In this document: piece after piece, positions 1-8,973 of the stretch
Layout: each line of letters begins with the position of its first letter
Numbering within the stretch: the stretch's first letter is position 1
NCBI RefSeq assembly: GCF_003031675.1
Contig: NZ_PYWX01000019.1
Coordinates: 1 to 64,000, forward strand
Source of the DNA: Pseudomonas palleroniana
Lineage (GTDB): Bacteria > Pseudomonadota > Gammaproteobacteria > Pseudomonadales > Pseudomonadaceae
Reading direction: 5' to 3'
Length of the DNA: 64,000 nt
The notes under the pieces: generated by a model
Databases searched by the model: none
What the model was told of the DNA's origin: nothing
The model's input: only the letters and a program-made list of their open reading frames with translations
Made by a program: the position numbers and the translations under genes

Positions 1-110
1 AATGTGGGAGCAACTGTCTAAATGGATTCAATTCAGAAGTCATATTCATAGGCAGCAAGACTCCCACAGCTCTAGGCCATGCAATGCTGAACGAAAGAGC
101 TGCTGCCGTG

Positions 111-1043
111 CTAAGCGGTGTGCTCTTTCCATTCAGTGCCGTCACGCAGCATCGCGTTCAGGCGTACCAATAAAACGCGCATACAGGCGATCAGTGCAAC
201 CTTGGCGCATTTACCTTTATCACGTAACAACTGGTATCGAGCTTGGAATTCCGGCTGGTCCCGAATGATCACCCAGCAGGCCATATACAGTGAGCGGCGG
301 GCTGCAAATCTTCCGCCACTAATGTGGCGTGCACCTTTGTGCTTTCCGCTGTCGTTGTTGTAGGGCGCGAGGCCTGCAAGTGCCGCGATCGGGCGTCCCC
401 CGATTTCGCCCAACTCGGGAAGGTAAGCCATAAGGCTGCTGGCCGTAATCAGCCCAATTCCCTTGACCGAGCACAGTCGAGCCACCTTTTCGCGATCTAG
501 CTCGTTCGCACTTTGACGAATCAGCTGATTTATCGCTTCCACTGCTGCGCTCAAATACTCGATATGGCTCTGCAATGCAGGCTTCACCGCATCGCAGGAC
601 GCCGTTTTCAGGCGCCGCCTGTCGTCATCTCTTTGCTGAACAAAATGCTCTCGCTGCTGGACCAATGCGCGCAGTCTTTCATGCTCAGGGCTTGTGATTC
701 GGGCGCTTGGCGAGTCTATGACGGCTGCAAATTGTGCAAGAGACTTTGCGTCTATCGGGTCGGTTTTGGCTTTTTGGCCCATCGCTCTGGAAAACGCTTT
801 GGCGCGACGAGGGTTAACGCAAATGACCTGAAGGCCAGCCGCTTGCGCCGCTTTAACAACGTTTCGCTCGTAACCGCCCGTCGCTTCCACCAACACGCGG
901 CTGACCTGGTAAAGCCGCAGCCATCCAATCAGCGCCGGCAAATCTTTCTCAGTATTTGAACAACTTACCCCAGCCTCAAGTAAATGAATCCGAGCCTCGA
1001 GGCTGTCTTTGGAAACATCAATGCCTGCTGAATAGGAAAACAT
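111..1043 (-). CDS. IS110-family transposase (DEDD/bridge recombinase)
   Basis: The 310-residue protein has the two-domain IS110 layout. The N-terminal RuvC-like DEDD domain shows D9 (GIDVSKD), E53 (VEATGGYE) and D95/D98 (KTDPIDAK). The C-terminal Tnp_20 domain contains VKGIGLITA and then NDSGKHKG, with S232 as the likely catalytic serine, followed by the GGRFAARRSLY stretch. ATG at 1043 is chosen over the TTG two codons earlier because a TAAGAGGA ribosome site lies just upstream. The reading frame is intact and all catalytic residues are present, so the element may be active. Family members recombine DNA at sites specified by a bridge (seek) RNA encoded in the element. Here that RNA would be made from the region directly 5' of this gene. 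Confidence 0.93.
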   Translation of the reverse strand: MFSYSAGIDVSKDSLEARIHLLEAGVSCSNTEKDLPALIGWLRLYQVSRVLVEATGGYERNVVKAAQAAGLQVICVNPRRAKAFSRAMGQKAKTDPIDAKSLAQFAAVIDSPSARITSPEHERLRALVQQREHFVQQRDDDRRRLKTASCDAVKPALQSHIEYLSAAVEAINQLIRQSANELDREKVARLCSVKGIGLITASSLMAYLPELGEIGGRPIAALAGLAPYNNDSGKHKGARHISGGRFAARRSLYMACWVIIRDQPEFQARYQLLRDKGKCAKVALIACMRVLLVRLNAMLRDGTEWKEHTA

Positions 1044-1049
1044 GGCCAA

Positions 1050-1240
1050 ATCCTCTTACACTCAGGGTGAGAGCGCTCTGGCTTGGCCCACGCTTGTAAC
1101 TGTTCGAGGTGGGCTCGTTCAACTGTTCGGGCTCATGTCCAGAGCGGAGAGGTGAGTAGCAGCATGGGCTCCCACACGTGCTTTGAGCACTCGGGGCATT
1201 CAGCTTGCTACTCACCGCTCTCACCCTCAGTTTATTCCTG
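1050..1240 (-). ncRNA. Candidate IS110 bridge RNA (target- and donor-binding loops)
   Basis: The 5' non-coding end of the IS folds into nested stems. They are 1151-1161 with 1206-1216 (target-side stem), 1074-1081 with 1139-1146, 1086-1091 with 1109-1114, and a longer-range pairing of 1061-1074 with 1217-1230. The loop within the target stem carries TGTGGGAG (revcomp of 1169-1176), complementary to the right half of the REP target including its CT core. It also carries GCCCC (revcomp of 1193-1197), identical to the left half. The other loop carries ACAGTTG (revcomp of 1120-1126), identical to the element end at 11-17. It also carries ACAAG (revcomp of 1093-1097), matching the other end at 1250-1254. 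This is the guide layout described for IS621. Transcript ends are not defined. Confidence 0.72.
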
Positions 1241-1252
1241 ACTTAAGACACA

Positions 1253-1335
1253 AGGGGGCTTGCTCCCGATAGGCCGCGCAGCGGCCTCAAAAATGGGCCT
1301 GCTACGCAGTCCATCGGGAGCAAGCCCCCTCCCAC
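1253..1335. repeat. REPIN, split by the IS110 element
   Basis: Inverted REP arms (gggggcttgctcccgat and atcgggagcaagccccct) flank a spacer that is nearly identical to the one in the REPIN at 23599. The missing outer bases tgtgggag are at 3-10, on the far side of the IS110 element. Confidence 0.85.
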
Positions 1336-1353
1336 TTTCGATATTGGGTGTTC

Positions 1354-1707
1354 TTAAATCCGAGTGAAGGTGCCGGTACCCTTCAGGATGTTTTGCAGGG
1401 TTTCCTCGACTTCGGCCATATCCGCCGCTGCAGTGGCATGGGTAATCTCCAACTGATCCTTGCCGCCCAAGGCATCGGCATCACCTGCGGCCAGCTCAAC
1501 CAGCAAGGTCGTGGCGCCCAAGGTGACCTTTACGCCATCCAGGGTCGACGGTTCGTAATCCCAGGTCAGCTCAACTTCGTCCTCGTCCGGGTAGCGCGTG
1601 AGCATGAACATCTCGCCGTTCTTGCCGTGGCAGCAGAGCATCGCCATGTTGTCTTCTTCTTCGTCGCACGGGGTGGCCATCAAGGCGTCGGTGTTCAGTT
1701 GCAGCAT
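1354..1707 (-). CDS. Conserved small acidic hypothetical protein
   Basis: The 117-residue protein is strongly acidic (for example CDEEEDN near residue 14 and YPDEDEVEL near 39). It has no signal peptide, membrane segment or recognised motif, apart from a CC pair near residue 25. An AGGATT ribosome site lies about 9 bases before the ATG. Codon usage and GC match the neighbouring genes, which supports real coding. It reads away from gdhB and is not obviously in an operon. The REPIN/IS110 block lies directly downstream of its stop. Function unknown; I do not recognise a named family. Confidence 0.7.
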   Translation of the reverse strand: MLQLNTDALMATPCDEEEDNMAMLCCHGKNGEMFMLTRYPDEDEVELTWDYEPSTLDGVKVTLGATTLLVELAAGDADALGGKDQLEITHATAAADMAEVEETLQNILKGTGTFTRI

Positions 1708-2197
1708 GGGGAATCCTGTCTGGGGTAGGGCGCAATGCGGGCGATTGTGCCATTGCCGCGAATTTTGTGCTGCATGCTATGTCGTGGGCGGCATGACCTG
1801 ATGGGTAAAATCAGTCACTTCCGGCACTTTTTGTCTCGAAAACAACCGATTTTTCTACCGGAATCTACGGGTTGCCCAAGTCGCAACCGCGCGCCTGCTT
1901 ACCGATGACCGAATATGTCGCAGCGCCGCAAGCAGCGGTCTTCCTACACTCGTTAAGCTGCGCAACGGATGTGCATTAGCCAGGCGCCTGACCTGCCCGT
2001 CGTACCGTCACCCGGCAAAGTGCGCATCTTATGGAAGTTGTATGTGACCTGATTGTCTTGTCCAGCTTCACCCACCTGTCACCCTGATTCGTTTATGGTG
2101 CTTATTATGAATACCAGCGAACAGAGTCGACGGTCTCCCCGAAAGGGGATAACACGCGACGCTTCCATCAATAACAAGCCCAAGCGGAGTACCACAG
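1708..2197. other. Intergenic region upstream of gdhB
   Basis: No convincing gene lies in these 490 bases between the divergent small acidic gene and gdhB. The part nearest gdhB should hold its promoter and leader. AATAACAA at 2170-2177 matches the AANAANAA motif bound by Hfq/Crc in Pseudomonas. It lies just before the CGGAG ribosome site and 20 bases before the ATG. Confidence 0.5.
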
Positions 2198-5100
2198 ATG
2201 GCGTTCTTCACCGCAGCCAGCAAGGCCGACTTCCAGCACCAACTGCAAGCGGCACTGGCGCAGCACATCAGTGAACAGGCACTGCCACAAGTGGCGCTGT
2301 TCGCTGAACAATTCTTCGGCATCATTTCCCTGGACGAACTGACCCAACGTCGCCTTTCCGACCTGGCCGGTTGCACCCTGTCTGCCTGGCGCCTGCTTGA
2401 GCGCTTTGACCACGCCCAACCGCAAGTGCGGGTCTACAACCCCGATTACGAGCGTCATGGCTGGCAGTCGACCCACACCGCGGTCGAAGTGCTGCACCAT
2501 GACCTGCCGTTCCTGGTGGACTCGGTCCGTACCGAGCTGAACCGCCGCGGCTACAGCATCCACACCCTGCAAACCACCGTGCTCAGCGTGCGCCGTGGCG
2601 GCAAGGGCGAGTTGCTGGAAATCCTGCCCAAGGGCACCCAGGGCGAAGGCGTCCTGCAAGAATCGCTGATGTACCTGGAAATCGATCGCTGCGCCAATGC
2701 CGCCGAACTGAACGTGCTGGGCAAAGAGCTGGAGCAGGTGCTGGGCGAAGTGCGCGTGGCCGTGGCCGATTTCGAACCGATGAAAGCCAAGGTCCAGGAC
2801 CTGCTGGCCGGTATCGATGCCAGCCAGTTCGTCATCGACGGCGAAGAGAAGGCCGAGATCAAGAACTTCCTGGAGTGGCTGGTGGGTAACCACTTCACCT
2901 TCCTGGGCTATGAAGAATTCGTGGTACGTGACGACAAGGACGGCGGTCATATCGAATATGACGCCAATTCCTTCCTCGGCCTGACCAAGCTGCTGCGTGC
3001 CGGCCTGACCGCCGACGACCTGCGCATCGAAGATTACGCGGTGACCTACCTGCGTGAACCGACCGTGCTGTCGTTCGCCAAGGCCGCGCACCCAAGCCGT
3101 GTGCACCGCCCGGCCTACCCGGACTACGTGTCGATCCGCGAGATCGACGCGAACGGTAACGTCATCAAGGAACACCGCTTCATGGGCCTGTACACCTCTT
3201 CGGTGTATGGTGAAAGCGTGCGCGTGATCCCTTATATCCGCCGCAAGGTCGCGGAAATCGAACGTCGTTCGGGCTTCCAGGCCAAGGCGCACCTGGGCAA
3301 GGAGCTGGCTCAGGTCGTCGAAGTACTGCCTCGTGATGACCTGTTCCAGACCCCGGTCGACGAGCTGTTCAGCACCGTGATGTCCATCGTGCAGATCCAG
3401 GAACGCAACAAGATCCGCGTGTTCCTGCGCAAAGACCCGTACGGTCGTTTCTGCTACTGCCTGGCCTATGTGCCGCGTGATATCTACTCCACCGAAGTGC
3501 GCCAGAAGATCCAGCAAGTGCTGATGGATCGCCTGAAAGCGTCGGACTGCGAGTTCTGGACGTTCTTCTCCGAATCCGTGCTGGCTCGCGTGCAATTGAT
3601 TCTGCGGGTCGACCCGAAGAACCGCCTGGACATCGATCCGGTCCAGCTGGAAAAAGAAGTGGTGCAAGCCTGCCGCAGCTGGCAGGACGACTACGCAAGC
3701 CTGGTCGTCGAGAGCTTCGGCGAAGCCCACGGCACCAACGTGCTGGCTGACTTCCCGAAAGGCTTCCCGGCCGGCTACCGCGAGCGTTTTGCCGCGCATT
3801 CGGCCGTGGTCGACATGCAGCACCTGCTCAGCCTGACCGAAGCCAACCCGCTGGTGATGAGCTTCTACCAGCCGCTGGGCCAGGTCTCCGGCCAGCGCGA
3901 GCTGCACTGCAAGCTCTACCATGCCGATACCCCGCTGGCGCTGTCCGACGTGCTGCCGATCCTGGAAAACCTCGGCCTGCGCGTGCTGGGTGAATTCCCG
4001 TACCGTCTGCGTCACGCCAATGGCCGTGAGTTCTGGATCCATGACTTCGCGTTCATCGCCGCCGAAGGCGTGAACCTGGATATCCAGCAGCTCAACGACA
4101 CCCTGCAGGATGCGTTCGTGCACATCGTGCATGGCGACGCCGAAAACGATGCGTTCAACCGCCTTGTACTGACCGCCGGCCTGCCATGGCGCGATGTGGC
4201 GTTGCTGCGTGCCTACGCGCGTTACCTCAAGCAGATCCGCCTGGGCTTCGACCTGGGTTACATCGCCAGCACCCTGAACAACCACACCGACATCGCCCGC
4301 GAGTTGACCCGGTTGTTCAAGACGCGCTTCTACCTGGCGCGCAAGCTCACCGCCGACGACCTGGAAGACAAGCAGCAACGCCTGGAGCAAGCGATCCTCA
4401 GCGCCCTGGACGACGTCCAGGTGCTCAACGAAGACCGCATCCTGCGTCGCTACCTGGACCTGATCAAGGCGACCCTGCGCACCAACTTCTACCAGACCGA
4501 CGCCAACGGCCAGAACAAGTCGTACTTCAGCTTCAAGTTCGACCCGCGTGCCATTCCCGAGCTGCCCAAGCCGGTGCCGAAGTTTGAAATCTTCGTCTAC
4601 TCGCCGCGTGTCGAAGGCGTGCACCTGCGCTTCGGTAATGTTGCGCGGGGTGGCCTGCGCTGGTCGGACCGCGAAGAAGACTACCGTACCGAAGTGCTCG
4701 GCCTGGTAAAGGCTCAGCAAGTGAAGAACTCGGTGATCGTGCCGGTGGGCGCCAAGGGCGGCTTCCTGCCGCGTCGCCTGCCGTTGGGCGGCACCCGTGA
4801 CGAGATCGCGGCCGAGGGCATCGCTTGCTACCGCATCTTCATTTCCGGTTTGCTGGACATCACCGACAACCTGAAGGACGGCGCCCTGGTGCCGCCGGCC
4901 AACGTCGTGCGTCATGACGACGATGACCCGTACCTGGTCGTGGCAGCGGACAAGGGCACTGCGACCTTCTCCGACATCGCCAACGGCATCGCCATCGACT
5001 ATGGCTTCTGGTTGGGCGACGCGTTCGCCTCCGGCGGTTCGGCCGGTTACGACCACAAGAAAATGGGCATCACCGCCAAGGGCGCGTGGGTCGGCGTACA

Positions 5101-7057
5101 GCGCCACTTCCGCGAGCGTGGCATCAATGTCCAGGAAGACAGCATCACGGTCGTCGGCGTGGGTGACATGGCCGGTGACGTGTTCGGTAACGGCCTGTTG
5201 ATGTCCGACAAGCTGCAACTGGTTGCGGCCTTCAACCACCTGCACATCTTCATCGATCCGAACCCGAACCCGGCGACCAGCTTTGCCGAGCGCCAGCGCA
5301 TGTTCGACCTGCCGCGTTCGGCCTGGACTGACTACGACACCAGCATCATGTCCGAAGGCGGCGGCATCTTCTCGCGTAGCGCGAAGAGCATTGCCATCTC
5401 GCCACAGATGAAAGAACGCTTCGACATCAAGGCCGACAAGCTGACCCCGACCGAACTGCTGAACGCTTTGCTCAAGGCACCGGTGGACCTGTTGTGGAAC
5501 GGCGGTATCGGTACCTACGTCAAGGCCAGCAGCGAAAGCCACGCCGATGTCGGCGACAAGGCCAACGACGCGTTGCGTGTGAACGGTAACGAGCTGCGCT
5601 GCAAGGTGGTGGGCGAGGGCGGTAACCTCGGCATGACCCAGCTGGGGCGTGTGGAGTTCGGCCTCAATGGCGGCGGTTCCAACACCGACTTCATCGACAA
5701 CGCCGGTGGCGTGGACTGCTCCGACCACGAAGTGAACATCAAGATCCTGCTCAACGAAGTGGTGCAGGCCGGTGACATGACCGACAAGCAGCGCAACCAG
5801 TTGCTGGCGAGCATGACCGACGAAGTCGGCGGCCTGGTGTTGGGCAACAACTACAAGCAGACCCAGGCCCTGTCCCTGGCTGCACGCCGTGCCTACGAGC
5901 GTGCCGCCGAGTACAAGCGCCTGATGAGCGACCTGGAAGGCCGTGGCAAGCTGGACCGCGCCATCGAGTACCTGCCGACCGAGGAGCAGCTCACCGAGCG
6001 TGCTTCGAATGGCAAGGGCCTGACCCGTCCGGAACTGTCGGTGCTGATCTCGTACAGCAAGATCGACCTCAAGGAAGCGTTGCTCAAGTCCCTGGTGCCG
6101 GATGACGATTACCTGACCCGTGACATGGAAACCGCGTTTCCGCCAAGCCTGGTGGCCAAGTTCTCCGAGGCCATGCGTCGTCACCGCTTGAAGCGTGAGA
6201 TCGTCAGCACCCAGATCGCCAACGACCTGGTCAACCACATGGGGATCACCTTCGTTCAGCGGCTCAAGGAGTCCACCGGCATGAGCCCGGCGAACGTCGC
6301 CGGTGCTTATGTGATCGTGCGTGACATCTTCCACCTCCCGCACTGGTTCCGTCAGATCGAGGCCCTGGACTATCAGGTTTCGGCTGATGTGCAATTGGAG
6401 CTGATGGATGAACTGATGCGCCTGGGCCGTCGCGCCACGCGCTGGTTCCTGCGCAGCCGTCGCAACGAGCAGGACGCGGGTCGTGATACCGCACACTTCG
6501 GTCCGCACCTGGCCGCGCTGGGTCTCAAGCTTGACGAACTGCTGGAAGGCCCGACCCGCGAAGGCTGGCAGACCCGTTACCAGGCCTACACCAACGCCGG
6601 CGTGCCGGAGTTGTTGGCGCGCATGGTGGCCGGTACCACGCACCTGTACACCTTGCTGCCGATCATCGAAGCGGCCGACGTCACCGGGCATGACGCCGCC
6701 GAAGTGGCCAAGGCCTACTTCGCCGTCGGCAGCGCCCTGGACTTGCCGTGGTATCTGCAGCAGATCAGCGATCTGCCGGTGGCCAACAACTGGCAGGCCC
6801 AGGCCCGTGAAGCCTTCCGCGATGATGTGGACTGGCAGCAACGGGCGATCACCATCTCCGTCCTGCAAATGGCCGATGCGCCACAAGACATGGAAGCCCG
6901 CGTGGCCCTGTGGCTTGAGCAGCACAAGGACATGGCTGATCGTTGGGTCGCGATGATGCTGGAAATCCGCTCTGCGGTCGGCACGGACTACGCCATGTAT
7001 GCAGTGGCCAACCGTGAACTGCTGGACCTGGCGATGAGTGGTCAGCCGGTGATTTAA
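2198..7057 (+). CDS. gdhB: NAD-specific glutamate dehydrogenase, 180-kDa class
   Basis: The 1619-residue protein has the length of the large NAD-dependent GDH class (about 1620 in Pseudomonas). It catalyses oxidative deamination of glutamate to 2-oxoglutarate and ammonium, feeding the TCA cycle during growth on amino acids. The long N-terminal half is regulatory (ACT-like). The dehydrogenase core shows VPVGAKGGF around residues 848-856 with the catalytic-type lysine, RGGLRWSDR near 820, and the NAD-binding stretch GVGDMAGDVFGNG around 986-998. A long helical C-terminal domain follows. It is monocistronic, with its own downstream terminator. A Crc/Hfq-type AATAACAA motif overlaps the translation-initiation region, so catabolite repression is plausible. 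No frameshift was seen. Confidence 0.97.
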   Translation: MAFFTAASKADFQHQLQAALAQHISEQALPQVALFAEQFFGIISLDELTQRRLSDLAGCTLSAWRLLERFDHAQPQVRVYNPDYERHGWQSTHTAVEVLHHDLPFLVDSVRTELNRRGYSIHTLQTTVLSVRRGGKGELLEILPKGTQGEGVLQESLMYLEIDRCANAAELNVLGKELEQVLGEVRVAVADFEPMKAKVQDLLAGIDASQFVIDGEEKAEIKNFLEWLVGNHFTFLGYEEFVVRDDKDGGHIEYDANSFLGLTKLLRAGLTADDLRIEDYAVTYLREPTVLSFAKAAHPSRVHRPAYPDYVSIREIDANGNVIKEHRFMGLYTSSVYGESVRVIPYIRRKVAEIERRSGFQAKAHLGKELAQVVEVLPRDDLFQTPVDELFSTVMSIVQIQERNKIRVFLRKDPYGRFCYCLAYVPRDIYSTEVRQKIQQVLMDRLKASDCEFWTFFSESVLARVQLILRVDPKNRLDIDPVQLEKEVVQACRSWQDDYASLVVESFGEAHGTNVLADFPKGFPAGYRERFAAHSAVVDMQHLLSLTEANPLVMSFYQPLGQVSGQRELHCKLYHADTPLALSDVLPILENLGLRVLGEFPYRLRHANGREFWIHDFAFIAAEGVNLDIQQLNDTLQDAFVHIVHGDAENDAFNRLVLTAGLPWRDVALLRAYARYLKQIRLGFDLGYIASTLNNHTDIARELTRLFKTRFYLARKLTADDLEDKQQRLEQAILSALDDVQVLNEDRILRRYLDLIKATLRTNFYQTDANGQNKSYFSFKFDPRAIPELPKPVPKFEIFVYSPRVEGVHLRFGNVARGGLRWSDREEDYRTEVLGLVKAQQVKNSVIVPVGAKGGFLPRRLPLGGTRDEIAAEGIACYRIFISGLLDITDNLKDGALVPPANVVRHDDDDPYLVVAADKGTATFSDIANGIAIDYGFWLGDAFASGGSAGYDHKKMGITAKGAWVGVQRHFRERGINVQEDSITVVGVGDMAGDVFGNGLLMSDKLQLVAAFNHLHIFIDPNPNPATSFAERQRMFDLPRSAWTDYDTSIMSEGGGIFSRSAKSIAISPQMKERFDIKADKLTPTELLNALLKAPVDLLWNGGIGTYVKASSESHADVGDKANDALRVNGNELRCKVVGEGGNLGMTQLGRVEFGLNGGGSNTDFIDNAGGVDCSDHEVNIKILLNEVVQAGDMTDKQRNQLLASMTDEVGGLVLGNNYKQTQALSLAARRAYERAAEYKRLMSDLEGRGKLDRAIEYLPTEEQLTERASNGKGLTRPELSVLISYSKIDLKEALLKSLVPDDDYLTRDMETAFPPSLVAKFSEAMRRHRLKREIVSTQIANDLVNHMGITFVQRLKESTGMSPANVAGAYVIVRDIFHLPHWFRQIEALDYQVSADVQLELMDELMRLGRRATRWFLRSRRNEQDAGRDTAHFGPHLAALGLKLDELLEGPTREGWQTRYQAYTNAGVPELLARMVAGTTHLYTLLPIIEAADVTGHDAAEVAKAYFAVGSALDLPWYLQQISDLPVANNWQAQAREAFRDDVDWQQRAITISVLQMADAPQDMEARVALWLEQHKDMADRWVAMMLEIRSAVGTDYAMYAVANRELLDLAMSGQPVI

Positions 7058-7085
7058 ACCGTTGATCCATGGCTGTAACCAAGAG

Positions 7086-7116
7086 TCCCCGCATGGAAAC
7101 ATGCGGGGATTTTTTT
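7086..7116 (+). terminator. Rho-independent terminator of gdhB
   Basis: A 9-bp perfect stem (tccccgcat at 7086-7094, atgcgggga at 7101-7109) with a short loop is followed by seven T residues, 29 bases after the gdhB stop. Confidence 0.9.
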
Positions 7117-7148
7117 ATGCGATCTTCAAAGGCCGGGGTTCTCGGCGA

Positions 7149-8177
7149 TCAATACGATGGCCTGCCGACAATGATGATGGGGGCCATGAGTTTGAATACC
7201 CTGGGAATGCGCGCCTGCAGATCCAGGCGAAGGGTCTCGCAGGTTGAGTACTGTTCCAGGGTCATTTGATGCCAGATAGCATTCATGTCTTGCTTGAGTA
7301 TTTCAGCCGCCGGATAGTCCGGCAGTTTCGGTAATACCAGCCCCAGTACGGCATAGGCCTTGGCGAAATCCCGCGCCAGCCCGTAGGTGCGCGGCGCCGA
7401 GGGGTGCCTTTGCGCAAAGTTGAGTTTGCCTTTGCCATTACGCGGCATGCCCGCCAGTGCATAGCCGTATTCCAGCAGCGCGTCCAATTGCCCCGTCCCT
7501 GCAAGTTGTATCAACCGTTGTTGCTTTTCCAGCACGCTGGCGCTGGACTTGCTGGAAAATACTCGATCAGCCAAGGCTTGCAGATCGCCGCCGTCCGCCG
7601 CTTTTTGCAGCAGCTCTTCAACCAGTGCACGGCGTTCCACTACGTTGGGGATCAGTTGCGGCGTGTCGCGATAGGCCTGGGCGAGTTGAAATTGTGCGGT
7701 GTGATCACCTCTGGCGACGGCCTTGTCCAACCAGCTCACCTCCTTGTCGAGCAAGAACAGAAGGCGCATGGCTTGGGTATCGCCCGCAACGGCGTTGGGC
7801 GTCAGTTGTTCGCGTGCCTTTGCAAGGGAATCGGCATCACCGAGTCGCATCAGGGCAGGGATATGGTTCTGGGCCGCTGCCAGCTTGAGCCATTGGCGCG
7901 CTTCTTCAGAGGCTATGCGCAAGTCACCGTCGCGCCGGCTGACACACAGGGACATGGCGTACTGCGCCTCGGCATGACCTCGCGCAGCGGTGATGTTCAG
8001 GCATAGCTCGGCCTGGGCGTAGCTTTCCAGGGAAAACAGTTCAAACCCGATCCTGCCCGCGATGCCATTGAGCTGGTCGAGTGATGCCTGGAGGGTTTCG
8101 CCCAACAGGCTTTTCTGCGCGTTCAACTGGGTGAGCAGTGTGAACAGCGCTGGCAGTGTTTGAGAGTCTACGTACAT
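7149..8177 (-). CDS. Sel1-like repeat protein
   Basis: The 342-residue protein is largely helical with Sel1/TPR-like repeats. The clearest is GHAEAQYAMSLCV...EARQWLKLAAAQNHIPALMRLGD around residues 67-115, and a second is near RGDHTAQFQLAQAY around 160. Such solenoids mediate protein-protein contacts. No signal peptide is visible, so a cytoplasmic scaffold role is likely, but the partner is unknown. It converges on gdhB, whose terminator separates the two genes. Repeats after residue 180 are degenerate, and the C-terminal third is not assignable. The start ATG has only a weak AGGT ribosome site. Confidence 0.75.
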   Translation of the reverse strand: MYVDSQTLPALFTLLTQLNAQKSLLGETLQASLDQLNGIAGRIGFELFSLESYAQAELCLNITAARGHAEAQYAMSLCVSRRDGDLRIASEEARQWLKLAAAQNHIPALMRLGDADSLAKAREQLTPNAVAGDTQAMRLLFLLDKEVSWLDKAVARGDHTAQFQLAQAYRDTPQLIPNVVERRALVEELLQKAADGGDLQALADRVFSSKSSASVLEKQQRLIQLAGTGQLDALLEYGYALAGMPRNGKGKLNFAQRHPSAPRTYGLARDFAKAYAVLGLVLPKLPDYPAAEILKQDMNAIWHQMTLEQYSTCETLRLDLQARIPRVFKLMAPIIIVGRPSY

Positions 8178-8255
8178 GAGGGTTACCTGTGCTTGTGCAC
8201 TTGATGAGTGAAAACACAGGTTAAGAAAGTTGTCTGGGCCGCAAGCGTTACATAG

Positions 8256-8957
8256 CTATGGCTGCGCTCGGCGAGTCAGACGATGGGCCAGATGGTTCAG
8301 GTGCTGGGTCATCAGGTTCACAGCGTGGTCTGCATCGCCCTGTTCAATCGCGTCTGTCATCGCCAGGTGTTCCTGCCAGGTGCAGTAGGTGCAGGCTTGG
8401 GTTTCGTATTGCGCAATGATCAACGATGTCAGCGGTACCAGGCTGTTAAGGAACTGCGCCAACGGCGCGTTACCGGCGATCGCCGCCAACTGCAGGTGAA
8501 ATTCCCCCGACAATCGAATGGCCGGTGCGCGTTGATCCCGTTCGATACAGTCGCGTTCCCTGGCAATCAGCTCGCGTAACTGGCGTACCTGGGTTGGGGT
8601 AGCTGCGGCGCAGGCCAGTTGCACTACCATGATCTCCGTCAGCCGCCGCGCTTCGAGGATCTGTCGGGTTTGCCGGGCATCCGGCGCCGCCACCTGGGCG
8701 CGCTGGTTGGGGCGCAGGATGATCACCTGTTGATGGGACAGTTTCGCCAAGACCCGGCGAATCACACTGCGACTCACACCGAAGATTTCGCCCAGGCCCT
8801 CTTCGGTAAAACGGCTGGCCGGCGCGATGCGTTGTTCCAGAATCGCGTCGAACAGCCGTGGGTAGATATCGTCCACCGAGGGTTTTTTGCCCGCGACCAG
8901 GCGCATGGCAGGCAGGGCGGTGATGACTGAATTACGGTGTAGCGCGCGGGCGGTCAT
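8256..8957 (-). CDS. GntR-family transcriptional regulator (FCD domain)
   Basis: The 233-residue protein has an N-terminal winged helix-turn-helix (EEGLGEIFGVSRSVIRRVLAKLSHQQVI, residues about 52-80). It is followed by an FCD ligand-binding domain, with the metal-type histidines in SGEFHLQLAAIAGN and QEHLAMTDAI. FCD regulators sense small carboxylic acids. GGAGA lies 8 bases before the ATG. It starts 16 bases after the stop of another FCD/GntR gene at 8974, so both may be co-transcribed downstream of the DctA-like carrier. The ligand and regulon are unknown. Confidence 0.88.
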   Translation of the reverse strand: MTARALHRNSVITALPAMRLVAGKKPSVDDIYPRLFDAILEQRIAPASRFTEEGLGEIFGVSRSVIRRVLAKLSHQQVIILRPNQRAQVAAPDARQTRQILEARRLTEIMVVQLACAAATPTQVRQLRELIARERDCIERDQRAPAIRLSGEFHLQLAAIAGNAPLAQFLNSLVPLTSLIIAQYETQACTYCTWQEHLAMTDAIEQGDADHAVNLMTQHLNHLAHRLTRRAQP

Positions 8958-8973
8958 GGCCTGTCTCCAATAA

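Larger units (their letters stand above)
11..1254 (-). mobile_element. IS110-family insertion sequence, complete, inserted in a REP
   Basis: This is a 1244-bp element with one transposase gene and a long non-coding 5' end. Its borders come from a comparison with the intact REPIN at 23599. Joining bases 1-10 to bases 1255 onward rebuilds an uninterrupted REP (tgtgggag + ggggcttgctcc). The dinucleotide AG (CT on the transposase strand) is present on both sides, at 9-10 and 1253-1254, as expected for IS110 recombination at a CT core. There are no terminal inverted repeats and no longer target duplication, which is normal for this family. The element could equally be written 9-1252. Borders are inferred from this one comparison. 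Confidence 0.85.

Noticed and set aside
1061..1230. Inverted repeats read as transposon ends
   Set aside because: They lie inside the IS, not at its borders, and are better explained as stems of the bridge RNA.
2168..7102. 1644-codon open frame antisense to gdhB
   Set aside because: Shadow of a GC-rich gene; the gdhB frame has all family motifs and the antisense protein has none.
7149..8177. Sel1 protein as a T6SS or Legionella-type effector
   Set aside because: No secretion neighbour, toxin motif or immunity gene; a plain scaffold protein is the simpler view.
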